DNA of 64,000 nt, taken from NCBI GenBank assembly GCA_003439945.1, contig QVRM01005626.1, forward strand, positions 62,001-126,000, in the 5' to 3' direction. The DNA is from Dermanyssus gallinae. Its lineage: Eukaryota; Arthropoda; Arachnida; Mesostigmata; Dermanyssidae. Both the position numbers and the translations under genes were made by a program. How positions within the stretch are numbered: position 1 is the stretch's first letter; each line of letters opens with the position of its first letter. A model generated the notes under the pieces. The model worked only from the letters and a program-made list of their open reading frames with translations. It was not told the DNA's origin and made no database searches. Below are positions 1 to 9,440 of the stretch, piece by piece.

Positions 1-69
1 CCATGGGACCTCACCTATGTGTCTCTTCCGGTTGCAAGTAGCGGAATGCACCACGCCACCGGACTCGAC
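1..69 (-). mobile_element. tRNA-derived SINE, cut by the window edge
   Basis: Reading the minus strand from 69 gives the tRNA-like head of a SINE: a box-A-like GGTGGCGTGGTGC followed by sequence matching the other three copies in this window (1684-1865, 40222-40398, 50532-50710). The box-B part and the body lie outside the window. Identification rests on similarity to those copies. Confidence 0.7.
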
Positions 70-111
70 CCTTCAGACTATCAGAAAAGGCTAAACTTTA
101 CCACTTGGACT

Positions 112-152
<41 letters not shown>

Positions 153-632
153 TTTTTTTTCTTTACTTAATTTGTTTAGTACAAAATAAAGCGCTACAAC
201 ATATACTAATGTCTAAGTACCTTTTCAGGACTTACTCCTGAGCTTCTCCAAGCTTCGGGAACTGGGCTCTATTTTTAATCTATCCGTGCTTCCTTCGGTT
301 ACACTGCATCGTACCACCTACAACGGAATAATCAGACGGTTTACAATCGCCCTAAACTACTCTACTCAAAAATCAGGTATAGACTTTGCATTAATTTGCT
401 AACAACTAGATAATAACCAGAGCTTGACAAAATATGTCGTTGACTAGGATTTTTAAGAAGGACCCTATATATATATATATATATTAAGGGCAGCCATTAT
501 ATATTAGGTTGTCGTTCAAATCGGCAGCGGAACTAACTTGTCTAGAAGTAACAGTGAAGCGCCCAGTGACTATTCAAACCTAGACATGTGTTTGTGGCAG
601 AAGTAAGTGACAGAAGTCGCTGATTAAGCTAC
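70..632. other. No gene seen; (TA)n tracts
   Basis: The stretch holds a (TA)n tract at 114-148 and a shorter one near 466-484 in AT-rich DNA. I recognise no coding region, RNA gene or element end here. Confidence 0.6.
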
Positions 633-778
633 CAGGGCTGTTACAACAGCTTTCTTCTGCAGGCAGCGCCAGCGAATGATTTATCCGCTGGTTGGTCAGA
701 GGGCGTTCACCTCTGCCAGAATCGCGGCCAGTTACGATTACATAGGCTATGCAGTGCAGTGAACGACCTTGAACGCAG
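633..778 (-). CDS. Candidate host exon, second half of an FN3-like module
   Basis: On the minus strand a pyrimidine-rich tract and CACAG precede 778, and the open frame ends at 633 before GTAGCTTA. The exon is 146 bp, phase 2 at the start and phase 1 at the end. Its peptide includes LHCIAYVIVTG, which resembles the late beta strands of an FN3 fold, and ends in a CCNSP(G) pattern like the ends of the better supported exons at 59454 and 52583. Its start phase is not the phase 0 expected for a second-half exon, and no partner exon was found nearby. It lies 34 kb from the nearest firm exon, so it may belong to the same gene, to a related gene, or be spurious. Confidence 0.4.
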
Positions 779-1673
779 CTGTGCGTCCAGACACAAGAGA
801 GGTGCACTTAGGCCCATGGACCTAAATGCACGACTGCACGGAAATTGAACAGGGCACAATATGAAGAGGCTACATCCGCTTTATCAATGCCTTAGCCAGT
901 GTTGAAAATGCCAGGTGTGTTTTTCGTCATACCTGCATCATTTGTACAACCTCGACGGCTCTGCCAAAGGGGTGGTAACGTGGCTCATACGCTCATGTCT
1001 GTAGTTCCACATAACAAAAAAAAGCTCTCCAACTAGACGCAAAACAAAAGCAAACGTACAGAATAGGCCCGCCATTCAGCGGAAAAGAATATTTACTATT
1101 AAGTGATGTGAACACGGTCGATTACACAGCGAATAACACGATTCGCAAAATTATAATTTGTCATCGCCCAAAAACGCCCCCCACATTATGCAATTTTAGA
1201 TACGTAGTGTTATATTATAGCAACGCGCGTACATCTGTGGGATCTACATACTGAATATACTGCTGGACTGCTCATAGTGTATACTCTACAGCACCCGTCC
1301 TACTGTCAAATGAAAAGCAATCTTGACATTGTCTAAATTATCACGCAAATGCTGGATGAATATAATTTATACTTTATAAAAGTATTAAATAAACATTCGA
1401 AAACGGAACACTCAGTGTTGAAACGAAACAGTGTGGACAGCTGTAAATGACAGGCTGGGTTACTGGAAGGTGTGCACACAGTGCGTTCTACAGAAGCTCA
1501 GCAAACCGCAAAGAGCAACACCTGTTCTTGTATCGGTAAAGACTCTCTTTTCAAAGCGGATCTTAAACGGTGACGAGAGTTGGCACTCTGTAGCCTACAC
1601 AGGTCTATCAAGAGCAAACGGACCGAGCTACTTACGCAAAGAACGATTCAGCTCCCCGATAACGCGCGTTTAC
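779..1673. other. No gene seen
   Basis: AT-rich sequence with no recognisable coding domain or repeat. A 101-codon open frame at 1431-1736 has no familiar motif and runs into the SINE that follows, so it was not accepted as a gene. Confidence 0.5.
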
Positions 1674-1683
1674 GTCTCCAAAA

Positions 1684-1865
1684 GAAATGTTTTCAGGCTG
1701 ACACCCTCGGTCATTATTGAACGTCCACAAAACTGATTTCGCATTGCTTCGTGAGACGGGCCCCATAATGTGTAACGGCGGGGCTAGAACCCGTGCCCCT
1801 ATTTGTCTGCTTTGGTCGCAAGATGCACGCGAATGCACCACGCCACGGGACTCGGTAACCCACAT
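1684..1865 (-). mobile_element. tRNA-derived SINE with 10-bp target site duplication
   Basis: The minus strand shows a tRNA-like head with box A (GTGGCGTGGTGC) and box B (GGGTTCTAGCCCC), then a body ending near AAAACATTT. The unit is flanked by direct repeats of gtctccaaaa at 1674-1683 and 1866-1875, as expected for LINE-mediated insertion. Its length of about 182 bp matches the copy at 50532-50710 (179 bp). It has diverged in box B and is probably old. Confidence 0.8.
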
Positions 1866-1875
1866 GTCTCCAAAA

Positions 1876-2060
1876 TCGCACAAAGTGTACTGACCCAGCT
1901 CAAGTAAAAGCACGTTGAGCATCCGCCCCACAGTCCGGACATGTCTTTGATGTCCGGATGAGTCTTTTGATACATGAGATAGTAGAATAGTTGTGCTAAG
2001 ATTTAAATGAAGACTTTAATGATACCCACAGTGTCATTTCGTAGCTTTTTAGTCCGCCCC

Positions 2061-2111
<51 letters not shown>

Positions 2112-2701
2112 GTTTGCGTTCAAACAGTGCGGTCGTGTTCCGTGAGTGCTCCGTGTTTTTATCAATTAACACCGGCCTATCTCAGCAATCCATGACGCGC
2201 CGTTGGTCAATCGGTTGATTCTGCTCTCGTGCTTAGTTGCTAATGCCACTGTCACGACAAATCGTAGTCAGTCAGAATAAGTTAAGTTCACGATAAATCG
2301 ACTCGGCTGCACTTGTGCACGATTTGTCTGTGTTCCCTCCGTCAATTACGCGCCCCGTTCCGCTAATTAGGAATCGTTGCCATTGCCATTCTAGGAACAT
2401 GCTAAACAGAATGGAGCGTGAGGGTGACTCAGAATCACAACATAAATAGCAAACACATTCTTCGACCAGTCATAGTCAACATAAGTCCTCAGCGAACATA
2501 TGTGGACAGAAACGTCACCTGTCACCGGACCTAGAGCCGCGCGCCAAAGATGTTCGACTATGCAGCCCGAAATTTAAAGTATGCGCAAGATGTGCCGAAA
2601 TTTTTAAAGACGGTCTCTTTGTGCCGCTCTAGATGTAGCAGAGTGTTTCATGCTAGACGCAGGGCCAGTGAAACGAACCCAACCGTAAGCGCGCCAACCT
2701 A
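1876..2701. other. No gene seen; (TA)n tract
   Basis: A (TA)n tract occupies 2064-2108. The rest is unique-looking AT-rich DNA with no recognisable features. Confidence 0.5.
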
Positions 2702-3465
2702 GTGGCTCTGCCGGGTGTGCGATGTGGATTGCGCGGATTGGCCAATCAAACGTTTTGTGAATTGTTTGGATACATGCTTCTGCAGCAACGAAGCGATGAA
2801 ATGTGTATCATTTCTGCTCCATCGTTTGCGTGTTACAAAGAACAGGACATAACGGAGGTAAAGAAAGCACGGATTTTAGTGTCTATGCCCGCATCGGATG
2901 CAGATCCGCCTGATGCCGGTCAGAGCTCCACTCAAGCTCTCACTCGACGGCCGAAGAAGACAGTATTGGTAATGGAAGACCGCAGAGTTGAGCCCTTGAG
3001 ACCAGCACTGAGGGATCTATTTCCTGAAGTACACCGATAACGATACGCTCAACGCCAAGGATGGATGTGCAGTGTATTATGGAGCAGCCAGGGAAATAAG
3101 TCAATTTCACTTGTGGGCCAGTAGCCGGGTTTCTTTAGGCTGGATATCACGAATGTATGGAGTTCGACAAGGAATCATACGTTTCAGCTGTAGACGGCTT
3201 CGGTACGAGACCGAAGCGTAATCACCCCGAGTCTGAACTCCATGTGGTGTCTGTACCTCTACTCTCTGCGAACGGCAAATTCAAAAAAAAAGTTCGGCTT
3301 AAGTTCACCAAGTTGGCGATCAATATCGTTGCCGGTTCTGCTCGCAGATATGCGCTAAATACCACGCAGCGAGCTGCCAGTCGCATTGGCGATCTTTGCG
3401 CTTTCTTGCCCGGTGGGACGGTCGCGGAAGTGTTAAAATTGTGTATAATGATGATTTTTATGTAA
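2702..3465 (+). other. Two open frames of unknown meaning
   Basis: Open frames at 2702-3040 (112 codons, starting from a non-ATG codon) and 3157-3465 (102 codons) lie in the same orientation. The second is lysine- and arginine-rich in the middle. I recognise no domain and see no convincing splice sites or promoter. They could be remnants of an element or chance open frames; no function is proposed. Confidence 0.2.
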
Positions 3466-3645
3466 TTGTGTATCATCTTGAAATGCAAAGTTATTGCGAA
3501 ATAAGCAATATGTTTGATAACCAAGCTCGCGCCATAACTTCATAACTTTTACATATCTATTATTTTATTAGTCCAAATGTGTGTATGTATACATATGTAT
3601 ATATTTTAACAGTACTATTTTTACACAACATGCTTCATAATAAGC

Positions 3646-3649
<4 letters not shown>

Positions 3650-3685
<36 letters not shown>
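3650..3685. repeat. (TA)n microsatellite
   Basis: About 18 uninterrupted TA units in AT-rich DNA between unassigned open frames and the large inverted repeat at 3889-4497. Confidence 0.95.
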
Positions 3686-3688
<3 letters not shown>

Positions 3689-3888
3689 CTTAGATTTAAG
3701 ATGACTGAAAATCTAATGGTGGCTATATTTTGTTCTTCATTCTGCCCTCGACCGACTAGGGCGTTGGGGTATAACAACCATATATCCAGTTGAAGTTACA
3801 GACCTTGGCAAATTCTAGGGCAAGTTACTACACTACTCACGAAACAACCACGACGCAACCTGGCGGCGTCAGCAGGTAAAACTTAAAG

Positions 3889-4116
3889 AGCTAAAGTATT
3901 ACATTTTTCCCGTCTGTTATACGCTATGTACTGGGTTTGCTGATATACTGCAGCGTCTCCGCCCGTGGGTAGGACAACGCCACCACCGCTGCCATATTTG
4001 TTTTAATGTTTTTCATAGTAGTTGGAATGGGGCTAGACGTAAATATGTCTTTTAGAATACTTCCCTTCGTTCCCAATCGCAAATAGCCTTATTGAAAAAG
4101 TTACTTTAAAAAAATA

Positions 4117-4167
<51 letters not shown>

Positions 4168-4174
4168 TTATATA

Positions 4175-4227
<53 letters not shown>

Positions 4228-4497
4228 GTATATATATATATGTATATATATATACATATATATATATAGTTTTTTTTTAAAGTAACTTTTTCAATAAGGC
4301 TATTTGCGATTGGGAACGAAGGGAAGTATTCTAAAAGACATATTTAGGCCTAGCCCCATTCCAACTACTATGAAAAACATTAAAACAAATATGGCAGCGG
4401 TGGTGGCGTCGTCCTACCCACGGGCGGAGACGCTGCAGTATATCAGCAAACCCAGTACATAGCGTATAACAGACGGGAAAAATTTAATACTTTAGCT
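3889..4497. repeat. 609-bp near-perfect inverted repeat (foldback)
   Basis: Left arm 3889-4116 is the reverse complement of right arm 4270-4497, about 228 bp each, with an exact symmetry centre at 4193, no indels and only a few mismatches. Examples are ACATTT against AAATTT near the outer ends and GCTAGACG against AGGCCTAGC further in. The 153-bp centre is (TA)n-rich with interspersed TATG, so it is nearly self-complementary too. The arms encode nothing I recognise. It may be a foldback/MITE-like element, a natural palindrome, or an assembly foldback artefact. It lies directly beside the (TA)n at the 3' end of retrotransposon copy A. Confidence 0.9.
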
Positions 4498-4516
4498 ATA
4501 TATATGTATATATATG

Positions 4517-4560
<44 letters not shown>
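4498..4560. repeat. (TA)n microsatellite at the 3' end of copy A
   Basis: TATA/TATG-rich tract ending in a long pure (TA)n run. It separates the palindrome from the 3' untranslated end of the minus-strand two-ORF retrotransposon, so it sits where that element's 3' tail or target would be. Confidence 0.9.
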
Positions 4561-4562
<2 letters not shown>

Positions 4563-4659
4563 CATACATACATACACATATATATAATCATTTATTTATG
4601 TGTGACAAAGTATACAATTGTGGTGTAAGAACATATGCACAACCCGCTCGGGGCAAAAC

Positions 4660-7608
4660 TCAAGGTGTTAGGTCCAGGCTTGGGCTGGTCCACCTAGCCA
4701 GGGTACCTCTCACCGAAGCGGCATTCCCCCTCTGAACGTCTAATGAGAGACGTTGTAGTAGATATTCGCCTGCCCTCTTGTCTCCTGTAGCGAGTGCCAG
4801 TTTTCTCCCGACGTCGTTGAGCAGTTTCTTCGTGAGCACTCCAGGCCCGCCCAATGTCTCGAATGCGAGAGGTGAGAACAGGTGTGGGTAGCCGACACTG
4901 GAGTACTTTCTGCACTTGGCTGCCTCCGCCAGAGCTACCGCGTGTCCAGGGCGGGCTGCGCCCGTACCGACCATTGAGGGGGCTAAAGAGTCGGTTACGG
5001 TCGCGTCCCATACCAGCATTTGGCCCCGCTCGAACGGAGTCAAGGTCATACCATCTGGTCTCCTGGCATCATCTCTGACTAAGCCAGACGGCTCCAAAAT
5101 GCATGGGTAGCCTGCCGATCGCAGCCCCCTGCTGAATGTCTCATTCAGGGCTGAGTGGCGCGCGATTCTACCTGAACTTTGGGGACAGGAAAGTCCGTGG
5201 TGGCCTAGGGAATCGACCTCGTCGCCGCATCTGCACCGGTGTGGGGAGACTAGCTCTGCTCCCAGCCTCAACCCGACTAGTATGCGAGTGGACTCGTCGT
5301 CCAGGAGGGTGCCTAGCTGAGGGCTTGGGAGGGCCTGCAGCCATGCACCTGCACCCGGTGAAGAAACTGCCAGTAGCCTCGCTTTGTTGGCGGCCGTAGT
5401 TGTTCGGTCCCATAAGCCATTCCAACGACCGTTGTTTGCCAGCTCTGACCACTCGCGCTGAAATGAGGGGGTCTCCGGTAGAGACCCACAAAATGCAATG
5501 GCATCTTCCTGAGTTCGTTCAAGCGTAGCTCGAAAATTTGAAACTGCTTCGGGGTCCAGATTAGCTTCAACGCCACTCGTCGCCGAATGCAAGGATGCGA
5601 TGTGTGCTGCGATTGCAAGAGAAACTGCTTCAGGCAGGCCCAGTCCACCTCTGGCTACCGGTAAGGCGGCTTGAACTAAGGGGTCGTTTCGCAACCGCAG
5701 GTTAAGTATAGATTCCAACGCCAGGCCTAGCTTCAAGTTTATTTCCTCCAACTGGGGCGAGAAGGCTGAACAATTGATTCCCCTGAACAGGTAGTTTAGC
5801 CTTGACGCAGAGAAACATGCGCGCAGAAGGTACAACCCCCGGTGAGCGCCCAGCTGGGGAAGGCGATTGAAGCCGATCTCGAGCTTTTCTCTTTCTTGTT
5901 CGATTTTCGGTCCAAGGTGGCAAGAAAACAGGGGTACCCCGAGGAGGTCCAAGTCGTCGCCTGTTACGCGGCACCCCGGAAGAAGATCCCGTAAAGCGGA
6001 GATATCGGCTGTACCTGAGCCGATAATGTGAACCTCACACTTGGTTGGGTTCAGCTCCAGACCACTGCATGTAGCGAAACTTAAGATCTTCTTTATGTCC
6101 TCACAGACCGTACCAATGTTGCCTGCGATGACCCCGTCATCTAAATACCAAAGGTTGAGTGGACTCTCGAGTGAGTTCACCAAGTCCTTAACGGCAAGAC
6201 AGAACAGAGGGGGGGCGAGGGGGTCTCCTTGCTGAACCCCTACAGCCGAGGTGAGCAGTGCCGAGGGTAAAACCAAGTGCGACGAATCGCCGTAGGCCAA
6301 TTTCACTTGGTGATAGATGCCAGGGGCCTCATCTCCGACCACTCTCAACAGGTGATTCCTTTTCACAGTGTTAAAAGCGTTCTTAAAATCAAGCTTAACT
6401 AGCACGGACGAATCGATTCGAGAATCTATAAAAGCCCTGGTCGCGTGGATCATTATTTCAGCACCCCCCTTGGTGTAAAAACCCAACTGGTGGGGCCCAA
6501 TTGCTAGGTTGATAAGATCTCTAGAATCCCTCACTGCTAATTTTGCCGCGACCCTACGTAGTACTGAAGAGCAAGCGATAGGTCTGAACGAGCCGTCTTT
6601 CTTCTTCAGCGCAAACAGTCTCGCTCCGAAGATGAGGGGACACCACCTTGGATGCGGGGCTCCCCATCGCAGTAGGTCAATTACCTTCGCTAGGGCCTTA
6701 CTGAGTGTGTCGGATGAGAAGCCGAGAGTCGGTGACAGAAGGTCCTGTAGGAGTCGAGGTCTCATAAAATCCAGGCCCGCGCTCGAACTCTTTGCAAATG
6801 ATCCGACAGCAAAACGAACATCCTCGGCCGACGTAGATGAAGGTAAGAGCTGTAAGGGTGGGGGAGACGGCCAGCACAAGTCCGGTTGCGCGGGGGGGTG
6901 TTTTTCCCGTAACGACGCTGCGGCCGCTGGCTCATCGACCATGACGTCATCAGATAGAAGAAGGCGGGCTGCTCCGGACACGTCCCCGTCCGATAGCTTG
7001 GCTGACACGGCCCGCGTGATCGACTGATTTTGCTCAGCATTACCACCCGACTCTCCTGCCGTGAGCAGGGGAACCAGATCTGTAAGCCGAACGCCGCGTC
7101 GAAACTCCACTAAGTTCTTTCTGATGACCACTGCTAGAGAGCGTGTATCCCTGCGGCCTATTGGTAACCTCAGCACGACTGGAGCGAAAGAGAAAAGCCC
7201 GAGCCAGGCGGCGTCGTCGTTGTCCGAGGCAACCTTAATACACACCTCTGACAGGGCGTCAGCCACCGACTTCCTTACCACTTTGGGCAAGATACGAACC
7301 AGCTTTCCATTTTTCATGAACGCCTGGATGCACTCCGTGAGGTCGAAATTGGACTCGTTCATGACGCCGTTAGGGACTAGAGTGGCGCCCCCGCCCCCAT
7401 GTTTGACCGTGACATGTCTACGGAAGCCTCGCCTGGCGAAAGTTTGGCCGCATTGGTGACAAGTTACCCTGTTAGACCCCAAGGGGTCTGGTGTGGTCGC
7501 AGGGTTCTGCCCTGATGTGGAGCTTGGGCCGGCGCCTTCTGAAGGATCCGGCAAGGTGGCATGTATGGGTTGTGTCACTGTCCTGCAATTGTTGTGATCA
7601 CCCGTCAT
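4660..7608 (-). CDS. ORF2: C2H2 finger, reverse transcriptase, restriction-like endonuclease (982 aa)
   Basis: Predicted polyprotein for target-primed reverse transcription. An N-terminal C2H2 finger (C50, C53, H65, H70) is likely to bind DNA. The RT core spans roughly residues 330-560: KKKDGSFRPIACSS; motif A KLDFKNAF with D407; motif B QQGDPLAPP near 459-467; motif C YLDD at 488-491; then LELNPTKCE. The C-terminus has the CX1CX8HX4C motif of R2-type proteins (C792, C794, H803, C808), followed by the PD...D core of the restriction-like endonuclease (P851-D852, D868). The start ATG overlaps the ORF1 stop in TAATG. No frameshift or stop interrupts it. Clade placement among R2, R4/Dong, NeSL and Utopia-like groups needs a phylogeny. 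The YLDD active site in place of the usual F/YADD is unusual. Confidence 0.9.
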   Translation of the reverse strand: MTGDHNNCRTVTQPIHATLPDPSEGAGPSSTSGQNPATTPDPLGSNRVTCHQCGQTFARRGFRRHVTVKHGGGGATLVPNGVMNESNFDLTECIQAFMKNGKLVRILPKVVRKSVADALSEVCIKVASDNDDAAWLGLFSFAPVVLRLPIGRRDTRSLAVVIRKNLVEFRRGVRLTDLVPLLTAGESGGNAEQNQSITRAVSAKLSDGDVSGAARLLLSDDVMVDEPAAAASLREKHPPAQPDLCWPSPPPLQLLPSSTSAEDVRFAVGSFAKSSSAGLDFMRPRLLQDLLSPTLGFSSDTLSKALAKVIDLLRWGAPHPRWCPLIFGARLFALKKKDGSFRPIACSSVLRRVAAKLAVRDSRDLINLAIGPHQLGFYTKGGAEIMIHATRAFIDSRIDSSVLVKLDFKNAFNTVKRNHLLRVVGDEAPGIYHQVKLAYGDSSHLVLPSALLTSAVGVQQGDPLAPPLFCLAVKDLVNSLESPLNLWYLDDGVIAGNIGTVCEDIKKILSFATCSGLELNPTKCEVHIIGSGTADISALRDLLPGCRVTGDDLDLLGVPLFSCHLGPKIEQEREKLEIGFNRLPQLGAHRGLYLLRACFSASRLNYLFRGINCSAFSPQLEEINLKLGLALESILNLRLRNDPLVQAALPVARGGLGLPEAVSLAIAAHIASLHSATSGVEANLDPEAVSNFRATLERTQEDAIAFCGSLPETPSFQREWSELANNGRWNGLWDRTTTAANKARLLAVSSPGAGAWLQALPSPQLGTLLDDESTRILVGLRLGAELVSPHRCRCGDEVDSLGHHGLSCPQSSGRIARHSALNETFSRGLRSAGYPCILEPSGLVRDDARRPDGMTLTPFERGQMLVWDATVTDSLAPSMVGTGAARPGHAVALAEAAKCRKYSSVGYPHLFSPLAFETLGGPGVLTKKLLNDVGRKLALATGDKRAGEYLLQRLSLDVQRGNAASVRGTLARWTSPSLDLTP

Positions 7609-7610
7609 TA
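7606..7610 (-). promoter_or_regulatory. TAATG stop-start overlap between ORF1 and ORF2
   Basis: On the minus strand ORF1 ends FRQS-stop with TAA, and the last A begins the ORF2 ATG. The same UAAUG arrangement drives termination-reinitiation of ORF2 in the silkworm retrotransposon SART1. Coupled translation here is inferred from that precedent; copy B has the equivalent ATGA overlap at 43055-43058. Confidence 0.8.
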
Positions 7611-9002
7611 TGATTGTCTAAAATTGCTAGCAACCGACAGCAGCGCCAATAAGGGCTGTAGCGCGTTCGTGATTGACTTAACCATTTTTGACAGTTCGGA
7701 CTTTATAGATATTAAGTCCCGGACTAATCCGGTCGATCCTTGAGCCACTGGCTTGCGAGGTCCCCGAAGACGAGTGCGAGCGACGTTCGTTCGTGGCTTA
7801 GCTCGACGACGCTGCTTGGGAGCCGCTCTGGGCCGAGGCAGAAGGAGCTGCGGGGTGGTGTTTCCCCCAACCGCGATGCCGCGCACTACTGAGGCATAAG
7901 TCGCCTCCTGCGGGGCTGATGAAGCTGGGCCAACAACACTAGAGCCCCGTGAAGAGGGCGCAGGCGCTACCAAGGCTTCGTTAATAGATGCATCCGGGTG
8001 GGTAGCCCGAACCTGGTGGAGGGTTCTGGCTTCCATTAGGACCCGATTTCTTTCTCTCAGGTAGAATAGTCGCGGGCAGCTGGGTGATTTTGCATCGTGA
8101 GGTCCACCGCAGTTGACACATTTGGCTGCGTTAGGACAGTCGGCAGCTAGATGGCCCCCTTTGCCACAATTGCGACAAGCCTTAGGAAGTGAGCAGCTCG
8201 CCGCAATATGGCCAACCCTGGAGCAGTTGAAGCAGACTCGGGGCTGGTCGGGTTCAAAAACCACTGCATGCGAGCGGTAGCCCAGGAACACTGACGCCGG
8301 TGGTTGACGATCGAAAGTCAGGATCACTTTTGGCAAAGGCTTCTTTTGATTGCCAGAAGAGACGATCAGTCTTCGGGCAGCTGTGACGCCGACGTTTGAT
8401 AGCTCCGTTACAATCTCTTCCTCTGTTAGCGACGTGCAGACACCTTGAATCCTGGCCTTAAACGAGGCCAAGCCTGGGCAATAGGCGGTCACCGGGATGT
8501 CATCTACGCATGTTAGGCGTGAAAGCTTCTGAGCCACCTCGATGGAGAAGACGTTGATAAAGATGCTACTCTTGTCGCCAGAAATTCGGCCCTCCGGCAC
8601 TAGACTGTGAATAGCCTTGAATAGCCTTAACATCGAACCTTCCTTGAAGTCGGCTAAACTCCCGTCAGGATTCTCCTTGTGTCTGAGGCGAACCCTGAAT
8701 GCTCCAAATGCTCCTGAATTGACTTCGCTTTTCAGCCGGTCTAATTGTTTTTGCTCCCGCAGCACGGTCTTTTTAACCCTTGCGCTGGTAACAACGGTGA
8801 AACCATCGTCAAGCGAGGGCTCATCAACCACCGAGTCAGCATCGACGCCTTGCCTTCTTCGCTTGACGCCCGCCGATTTGTTACTCATGGCGCTAGCAGG
8901 CCTCGATATGTCATCGACGGCTGTAGGTGCATCAGTACGAATGTTTGCTATGTCCAGGCTAGCTGGAGGCACAGCTAGCCGGGCCGGGTCATTAGGACCC
9001 AT
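7608..9002 (-). CDS. ORF1: Gag-like protein with three CCHC zinc knuckles (464 aa)
   Basis: Predicted nucleic-acid-binding structural protein of the retrotransposon ribonucleoprotein. The ATG at 9002 opens a hydrophilic N-terminus with a basic patch (VKRRRQG) and a charged, probably helical segment at about 75-100. A region at about 183-250 (RIQGV...EEEI, VILTF, VFLGY) looks like the RRM-like fold seen before the knuckles in LINE Gag proteins. Three knuckles follow: CX2CX4HX4C at 257-270, CX2CX4HX4C at 276-289 and a longer-spaced third at 295-309. The C-terminus is basic and then hydrophobic. The knuckle pattern is that of R1/I/Jockey-type ORF1 proteins, so its pairing with an RLE-type ORF2 is notable. 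The frame is intact. Confidence 0.9.
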   Translation of the reverse strand: MGPNDPARLAVPPASLDIANIRTDAPTAVDDISRPASAMSNKSAGVKRRRQGVDADSVVDEPSLDDGFTVVTSARVKKTVLREQKQLDRLKSEVNSGAFGAFRVRLRHKENPDGSLADFKEGSMLRLFKAIHSLVPEGRISGDKSSIFINVFSIEVAQKLSRLTCVDDIPVTAYCPGLASFKARIQGVCTSLTEEEIVTELSNVGVTAARRLIVSSGNQKKPLPKVILTFDRQPPASVFLGYRSHAVVFEPDQPRVCFNCSRVGHIAASCSLPKACRNCGKGGHLAADCPNAAKCVNCGGPHDAKSPSCPRLFYLRERNRVLMEARTLHQVRATHPDASINEALVAPAPSSRGSSVVGPASSAPQEATYASVVRGIAVGGNTTPQLLLPRPRAAPKQRRRAKPRTNVARTRLRGPRKPVAQGSTGLVRDLISIKSELSKMVKSITNALQPLLALLSVASNFRQS

Positions 9003-9025
9003 AATCGCGTTTCAAATTCACTCGC

Positions 9026-9236
9026 AATGCCTTGTATAGTTATATCGCCGAGTATATGTATATATATGTCACCAATGTGTGTATGTATGTCGCCTTGTAT
9101 ATATATATATATATATATATGTCACCGCTGTCTTGTATATATATGTCGCCTTGTGTATATATATATAACCACATATATATGTATGTCACCTTCTGTATAT
9201 ATGTCACCAGCGCCTTGTATATATATGTCACCAAGG
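9026..9236. repeat. TA-rich minisatellite upstream of copy A ORF1
   Basis: Irregular tandem units of the form GTC(A/G)CC-TTGTATATATAT recur about eight times, with TA runs of varying length. The array begins about 25 bp before the ORF1 start of copy A, so it is either part of the 5' UTR or the microsatellite target into which the element inserted. On the other side it faces the plus-strand R1 element. Confidence 0.8.
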
Positions 9237-9440
9237 CAAGTGATTGTTTACAAACAGTCGCACTGGCGCCGAATGTAGGCGCGTGCAGGCACGCGGAATC
9301 AGCCGGTTGCCAGAACGGCTCCACCGTCTAAATTGACGGAACAGAAGCCGTGTTATGGCGTGGCTGTTTTGGAACACAATTAATAAAAAGTATGCTGCAC
9401 AGGAGCACCGATTAACTAAACGGCACCTCACGGTTCACGA

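Larger units (their letters stand above)
4561..9025 (-). mobile_element. Two-ORF RLE-type non-LTR retrotransposon, copy A, coding-intact
   Basis: This is the best preserved element in the window. Minus-strand order is a short leader, ORF1 (9002-7608, Gag-like), ORF2 (7608-4660, C2H2 finger, RT, RLE) and a short 3' UTR. An AATAAA-like signal near 4590-4600 is followed by (TA)n. Both ORFs are open from end to end. Copy B at 41560-46040 has the same organisation with clearly diverged protein sequence, and copy C at 62152-63370 is a truncated relative. Both sides are TA-rich: 4498-4560 at the 3' side and a TA-containing minisatellite at 9026-9236 at the 5' side. I could not fix a target site duplication, so exact ends are approximate. 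Intact ORFs suggest a young, possibly active copy. Confidence 0.85.

Noticed and set aside
2702..3040. 112-codon plus-strand frame as a protein-coding gene
   Set aside because: No recognisable motif, non-ATG start, and no splice or promoter evidence.
4854..5110. Plus-strand open frames overlapping copy A ORF2
   Set aside because: They are shadows of the minus-strand 982-aa frame; many similar overlapping frames across 4660-9002 and 41652-45940 were ignored for the same reason.
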